This document shows positions 58,901 through 64,000 of a DNA stretch of 64,000 nt, one piece after another. Every line of letters begins with the position of its first letter. Positions within the stretch are counted from its first letter, which is position 1. The notes under the pieces are model-generated. The model had not been told where the DNA came from. It ran no database searches and saw nothing but the letters and a program-made list of their open reading frames with translations. The stretch comes from Ascidia mentula (taxonomy: Eukaryota; Chordata; Ascidiacea; Phlebobranchia; Ascidiidae). The DNA lies in NCBI GenBank assembly GCA_947561715.1, contig OX387197.1, positions 17,902,266 to 17,966,265 on the forward strand, in the 5' to 3' direction. Made by a program: the position numbers and the translations under genes.

Positions 58901-61900
58901 AACAGACGCTTTCGCCAGGCCGAAGAGGGTCGATATGCAGAACGCGGTACCCTGGGTTCGGTTTCCTGGCGTCCAGCTCCTGCAAGAGTCCTGCGATAAG
59001 CGCCACGCATCGATAAACACCAGCTATCCACTGCGTTTAAGGAGGTGACAACGGCAGGGTTGGTGTTTCCTAGGTTGGGACCCGGTTCATGGGTTGTTCT
59101 TCGTCTTGGTGGAAAACGGAAGCGACAAGCCTTTTAGGGCGCAGGTTGTTTATGGTGTCGTTTGTCATGCGAAGGATTTGCGTTTTTGTGGATGACCTTG
59201 GCAGTTTTAGACGGCCTGTATGTTTTGAACAGTTGTTTAAATTAAACGTGCCGTTTGGACGAGGTTCTGAACTTTCGGGAGTGGAGAAAATGGAGATTTT
59301 TTTACTTTTTTCCCTTTCATGTTGACAACAAAGTGAAAATAAACGCTGATGTCTGTTTTGACCTGTGCCAATTTTCAAAGCCCTTCAAAACTGTATATAC
59401 TTATTTATCCCGCAAACGTTAAACGCGATCCCAAACATCGCACCTCTGCGTGAATGTTTATTTGGGGTAGACACAGTCGATCGGGGTCACCGAGCCATCG
59501 CTTGCATTCCGCGTCTGTTTATTATCGCACGTCCATTGTGCGCCCGCCTCCGCGTTCGGTCAAGGCCGACAATGTTTGCGTTCGGGCGCTGGGTCACCGC
59601 CTGGATGTAACAATACATGGCCTATTACGAGCCGGCGACGGGCCTCTTATGCTCAAAGGTTCCGTGTGGATTTTGGCTTTGTCGACGCGATCACCCGTAG
59701 CGTTGGGGGCAGCTCGACTTCTGCGCTACTGATGCCATTCAGGTCACGCCTTGTTGCCACGTAATGTAATGTGTTTGTGTTAGGTATTGTAGCGAACAAG
59801 GTTTTATGACCAATGAACACGTAAAGGGTTTTTGTTGCTCATATGGGCGTTGCCATCTACGGGAGCGGTCGTCTGTATAATATCGTGTGTATTTTTTCTC
59901 CAATGGGGCTTCACAAAAGCGCTTGTCGTTCTTATTAAACCGAATACTCGATCAAAGCCACGTGAATACTTTTGTTTGACACAGCGCAATACGTACGCCC
60001 AATTGCAGTCAAAATTCGCGATCGTCTGTGTACATACATCTATCTGTTCGTTAGAACATAATAGTAGTTCGGCGACCTTTATGAAAAGCTCCATCTCGCT
60101 TTCTCATCCGTCATAATCCCCACTCTCGCATATTGGACTCGATACCCTAAAATCGCACTCCCTGAGCGTGTGACCTAATATTGGCAATTTCGCGCGCGAC
60201 GGCTCAGTGTTCTTTAACACTATTATCCGCGCTTGGCGAATCCAATTTATCGCGTTAACACTTCGCTTATTTGCACACAGCTCCCACAATGCCACAGTAC
60301 CCGGCCACACCGGCCAATTCGACTGTCTCCACTCCCACTACCATAGAAATCCTACTTATCCCGGCCGAGGGCAACGGTGCACCCGTCACCAATTATTACG
60401 TCATAGTGGAAGATGTCACAGCCAAGGTGGGTGTTAATAATTTGTCAGATAAAGAATGTTTGGGTAAGGTGGATTGCGGTAAATGCTAAATGGTTAACAC
60501 GATTTAACAGGCCCTCGATAGCGGTAAGAAAACCGGATCACAGAACAGAAGAAGCTCCGACAAAAAAGGTGACAGATTTGTTTCTAAACTATCTTATTAT
60601 TGGTGTATAAGCTGCAGACAGATAGCCACTGTTTCGACCTAAAAGGTCTCATCAGTGCAGCTGGTGTGACTATAAGACGACTTTGCTGACGGCCAATTCA
60701 TATTATTGGCTCCACTTTGCTTATCTTATTAATATTCTGTTAATACTCCATTTGTTTAGCGTATGTATAAATGACCAAAATGCTTTCTGACTTTATGATA
60801 TAAATTGATGTAATTTTGTGTTTCTTGAAACAAAACAAAAACGAATCAAAAACAAAACTTTAACATTTTTGCAACGCCAGGAAAACGTCGACGAAAGAAC
60901 AGGAACCGAAACAGGCGTTCAATCGGGTCGGTTCTTTCCAATCTCTTCCGCCAGCGGCGCCAGGCTGTTGTCAATGTGGCTGACGACAAACCCAGCGGTG
61001 CTTGCTACGACACTCCTGTTTCCTATGAGGATGCGCAGAAGAAAAATGCATCCGCGTACGCCGGAGCCAGGTTCGCCCCTGACGAGGTCACCCAGGTGCG
61101 ACTGCTGATTTAAACCGGAGTTGACCGGTTTGGTTTTGTGAATTACTTGCAAATCTGAAAAATGTTGTTGTATACTGCTGTTTTCAATTCTGATTAAATA
61201 ATGTTGTTGTATGTTGGCCAGTTTAAGTTTAAAAATGTAGTGTTGCCACGAGTAACACATACTTTTTAAAACTGGCTTGGCATCATTCAAAATTCCAGTT
61301 TTTGTAAAAACCTCATGTGATACAGTACCGAGTAACTGCGCTTTAAATATCATATCTACCTGTAAAGTGACTATACAGCAGTTTATCCATCACCTAAATT
61401 TCCCATCCGCTTCTCTATAGGAAATGAAGTTCGTGGTAGGAGCGGATTCTAACACAAACGGTTTTACAAACCCTCCCCTTGACCCAAACCGCGACTACAA
61501 TATCTACATACGGGCCGAGAGCAAGATTGGCAACGAGACAAAGATCAGTTGCGTCCTCGCAGCCACGAAGGCCCACGAGCCCCCGACATCGGTTCCACCG
61601 CCTGGCTCTGATGCCACTGCGGGCGGAGGGACGTCGATTGATCCCACAGATCCAGGTATGAATATTTTTACAAAGTTATTGCCACGCTAGTGCATTGTAT
61701 CTGGTTGATTGCAGTCTTTGCTGTAACACACTTATTCACTATATACTAAATTTGTACACACTCGGGAATTTGGTGTTTACAAAAACAGAGGGAGTTACAA
61801 TGTCACTGATAAAATGCAAAAAATCTGAATCCATTACACCGATAAACGAAACCAAAGATTGTTAGGCACGCTCAATTCGTATCTCATTATTTGGTTTTTC

Positions 61901-63217
61901 GAAACAATTTGTTGGTTTATTAGTCAAAAGTTGAGTGCATTTGTGACACATCACTTTTTAGATGGTCTTGACGTCATATTGGTTCCTAGCGACACCGACG
62001 AGAGAAACGGTGAAGATCAGGATGTGATGTTGTATGGTGCCATTGGAGGAGCTGCAGTCGGGCTTCTTATTATTTCTATCGCTGTTATCCTCGTGATCAT
62101 GAGATTCAAAACGTATGTAAATTTCAATAATTGAAATAGCCTCATCGAATAATCTATGTATCAATGTTTCAGTCTTTATTCAACAAACCTGCAACCTTAG
62201 CATTATCAGCAAGCACACAAATCTGATCCTGTAATTTTTTTAATTAAACGCAATCGCATAAAGGGCTTCATTCAATTCAAATTACAGGAACGAAGCATTA
62301 AATGGGATTACTTTGTTATTTAAAAAATATAGCAACCATGCATGTATAAATTTTTGAACAACCTTCAAACTGTGAGTAGTTTTAAAGCCATTCTGTGCTT
62401 CGCAACAAAACTTCGTGTAGCCGTAATACGAAACCCTATCCATGCCTCTCGCAGACATAAGAAAGGAGCTCGCAAAGACGAGGTCGTGAACCCTTTCGAA
62501 GTACGGATGATGATGTCCGACATCAGCCCCGCTCACACTTACTTACAGAGTAATGGATCACAAGAGGGCGCTGTTGAGCGCCAGCAACTAATGCCAGTTC
62601 CTGACGTAGTCGGCTACGAACCCCAAGGTGGGTAATAAAAATATATGGTTGAAAGTACTTCAATGAATGCCTTCGTTGTCATTTTTAAGCATATGCCACG
62701 TATACAAGTCTGGTATTATACATCAGGAGCTGGGTTTTTTTTTTCACTAAAAAATTTCTGTCAAATGACCGAAATGGCAGCAAAAATTTAGGACATTTTC
62801 AATTTATTTTAGTCATTTACGGTATAATACTTTGGTTCGCAAAAAAGTAAGCAAATTGAATAATCTACCAACCAATTTCCTTTGGGACATTGTGTCCAAA
62901 ATGGCTTTTATTTTTGTGACATTTCTAAAAAAATTGGGTCAATGACAAACAAATGACACAAAAAAAAACCCAGATCAGGAGTAATATTAGCATGGTAAAT
63001 ATGTTCATTTAGAACTGCCTTGTGGCAGAATAGGCCGTTTACAGGAAATGACATGATAGCATTTCTGTTCTTAGAATATCGTCACAGTTATCAGAGTTCA
63101 TCTTTGTGTTGTGTTAGGATATTAAGAATCTGGTAATACTGGCTTGAATGCCATATGTAGCATTTTATTAAGTTTTTAACGATTTTTATGTCCTTATTCC
63201 AGGATTCACCTCTCTGT
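49943..63217 (+). CDS. Type IIB receptor tyrosine phosphatase (PTPRM/K/T/U-like), N-terminal part
   Basis: Homophilic adhesion receptor with intracellular phosphatase; only ectodomain, TM and juxtamembrane are here (about 926 aa, open at the window edge). Exons: 49943-50033, 51358-51533, 51780-51998, 52193-52274, 52346-52532, 52602-52702, 52962-53108, 54254-54471, 54800-54925, 55578-55704, 56092-56204, 57613-57811, 60281-60426, 60511-60568, 60881-61095, 61421-61655, 61962-62112, 62455-62627, 63203-63217; all phases agree. Order: signal peptide, MAM (about 31-189, ISLDDIEV), Ig (190-285, PHFLRLGDKEVNAGQN), four FN3 domains, TM (about 837-858) and juxtamembrane. The PHFLRL...VN.GQN string and MAM-Ig-FN3x4 order define type IIB. 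In FN3-4 the small exons create a run of basic residues (KRRRKNRNRNRR, about 665-676), the position where family members are cut by proprotein convertases. The last exon is a 15-base microexon. Confidence 0.93.
60600..60721 (-). mobile_element. Short retroelement ending in a hammerhead ribozyme, copy 2
   Basis: A 122-bp insert on the minus strand between direct repeats TATCTTATTA (60590-60599, 60722-60731). It matches the last part of the element at 25628-25844 from AGCAAAGTGGA onward and ends just past the ribozyme, so it is 5' truncated. It lies antisense in an intron of the receptor phosphatase gene. Confidence 0.75.
60610..60662 (-). ncRNA. Type I hammerhead ribozyme, copy 2
   Basis: Same 53-base structure as copy 1: stem I AGCTGCA/TGCAGCT, core CTGATGA and GAAA, stem II GACCT/AGGTC, stem III ACAG/CTGT, cleavage C at 60617. 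It differs from copy 1 by one base in the stem III loop (TGGCTAT instead of TGGCCAT). All catalytic positions are intact. Confidence 0.93.
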
Positions 63218-64000
63218 GTAAGTATAAACGCAAGTGCTTTGCAAATGTGTGTGTTTTGTATGTTGGCGCAAAACGCGTTATTGCGTCTTTGCGCCCTATG
63301 TTGTACTTGATGTAGCATGCTTTGCACTTGTTCATATATGAACTATATTGCTATAGCAACGGCGTAGACCCTAGCAAATGATTGTGCAATGCGCAATAGA
63401 ACATGGCGAAAGGTGTAGCCTGTGGTCTTTAACGTAGGAGGTTTTAAGCCTTAATGGTGGAGGCCGTATACAGTTATATTGCTTTTTATTTTAATGAGTT
63501 TAAGCGTTAATTGCTGCCATAAAGTCACAAAACATCCATTGTGTAAAATTGCCGGCATTCCGTCGTAACTTTGTGTGGTCTATTGATCGTAGCGGTAATG
63601 TCTATTACGACCTGCCATCACAGCTACATATTCAAAGCCCCCAATCTACCCGTCACAGCTTCATGCACAACAGCGCCAACGCTCCCTTTGAGCAATTCGC
63701 ACGCCTGTTAAAAGCAGCAGTTTGCGTCGTCCATTAGGTAACAAATGCAATATCACACAACTGTCACAACGTCTTACTGAGAAACCGCGTAATGCGGGCA
63801 ATTATTGCCGAATAAAGCCTTCCCCGGTCGCCAGACGTGCTCTTGTACCTTTAAGTGGCAACACTTGCCTTGTAAGTCGGTTTAATTGCTCGCCGCTATA
63901 AGTAAGTAATACTGTAATTGCCGTTCCACGCAATCCTTCATCAAGTGCCTGGCGCGCGTTCCTTGTCCATCGCGACGTGTTAAATGTTGTTCTCTGTGAG
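63218..64000. other. Intron or right edge, no further exon seen
   Basis: Follows the 15-base microexon. No phosphatase-domain exon is recognisable before the window ends. The frames near 63.5-63.7 kb have no acceptor in the right phase or family motif. Confidence 0.5.

Noticed and set aside
1..64000. CRISPR arrays, rRNA or bacterial-type operons
   Set aside because: None seen. The sequence is animal nuclear DNA with spliced genes.

Overview
This is a eukaryotic window of intron-bearing animal genes with canonical GT-AG splice signals, short to medium introns and high gene density. The gene set (an RNF31/HOIP-type RBR ligase, a DCUN1D3-like protein, a BK-channel beta-like subunit and a type IIB receptor phosphatase) plus the AT-rich compact layout suggests an invertebrate chordate, most likely an ascidian such as Ciona. 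The species is inference. The gene models were assembled by hand from splice sites and reading phase, so exon ends are predictions.

Layout. 1-2 kb: a decayed LINE fragment and gene-free sequence. 2.0-15.1 kb (minus): GCLC, glutathione synthesis. Its intron 1 holds a complete BEL/Pao LTR retrotransposon with an intact 1956-codon polyprotein and LTRs that look identical. A block of conserved GCLC coding sequence could not be found. 17.5-21.2 kb (plus): a DCUN1D3-like neddylation co-factor. 22.9-25.2 kb (plus): a two-membrane-segment BK-channel beta-subunit-like protein. 26.2-34.9 kb (minus): a CUB / 3xEGF / mucin-like / single-pass membrane protein with a duplicated, probably mutually exclusive CUB exon, and downstream a chain of extra exons that may be an alternative tail. 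36.2-49.9 kb: a direct tandem duplication. Copy A carries an intact intronless HOIP-like gene. Copy B carries a version with a 2-bp deletion and stop in RING1. Copy A's flank was later hit by a 2.3-kb TIR element (containing a LINE fragment) and a 450-bp hAT MITE. 49.9-63.2 kb (plus): the extracellular, transmembrane and juxtamembrane part of a PTPRM/K/T/U-like receptor tyrosine phosphatase. Its catalytic domains lie beyond the window.

The genes are ordinary, mutually independent housekeeping, signalling and adhesion loci; no operon or gene cluster is evident. The most unusual signal is a pair of complete type I hammerhead ribozymes (25.8 kb plus, 60.6 kb minus). Both sit at the 3' end of short elements flanked by direct repeats, one 5' truncated relative to the other. 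This looks like a small ribozyme-tailed retroelement family. Other strong signals are the CUB exon pair, the paralogous empty sites that date two insertions, and a HOIP paralogue with clustered replacement changes beside a nearly identical C-terminal half.
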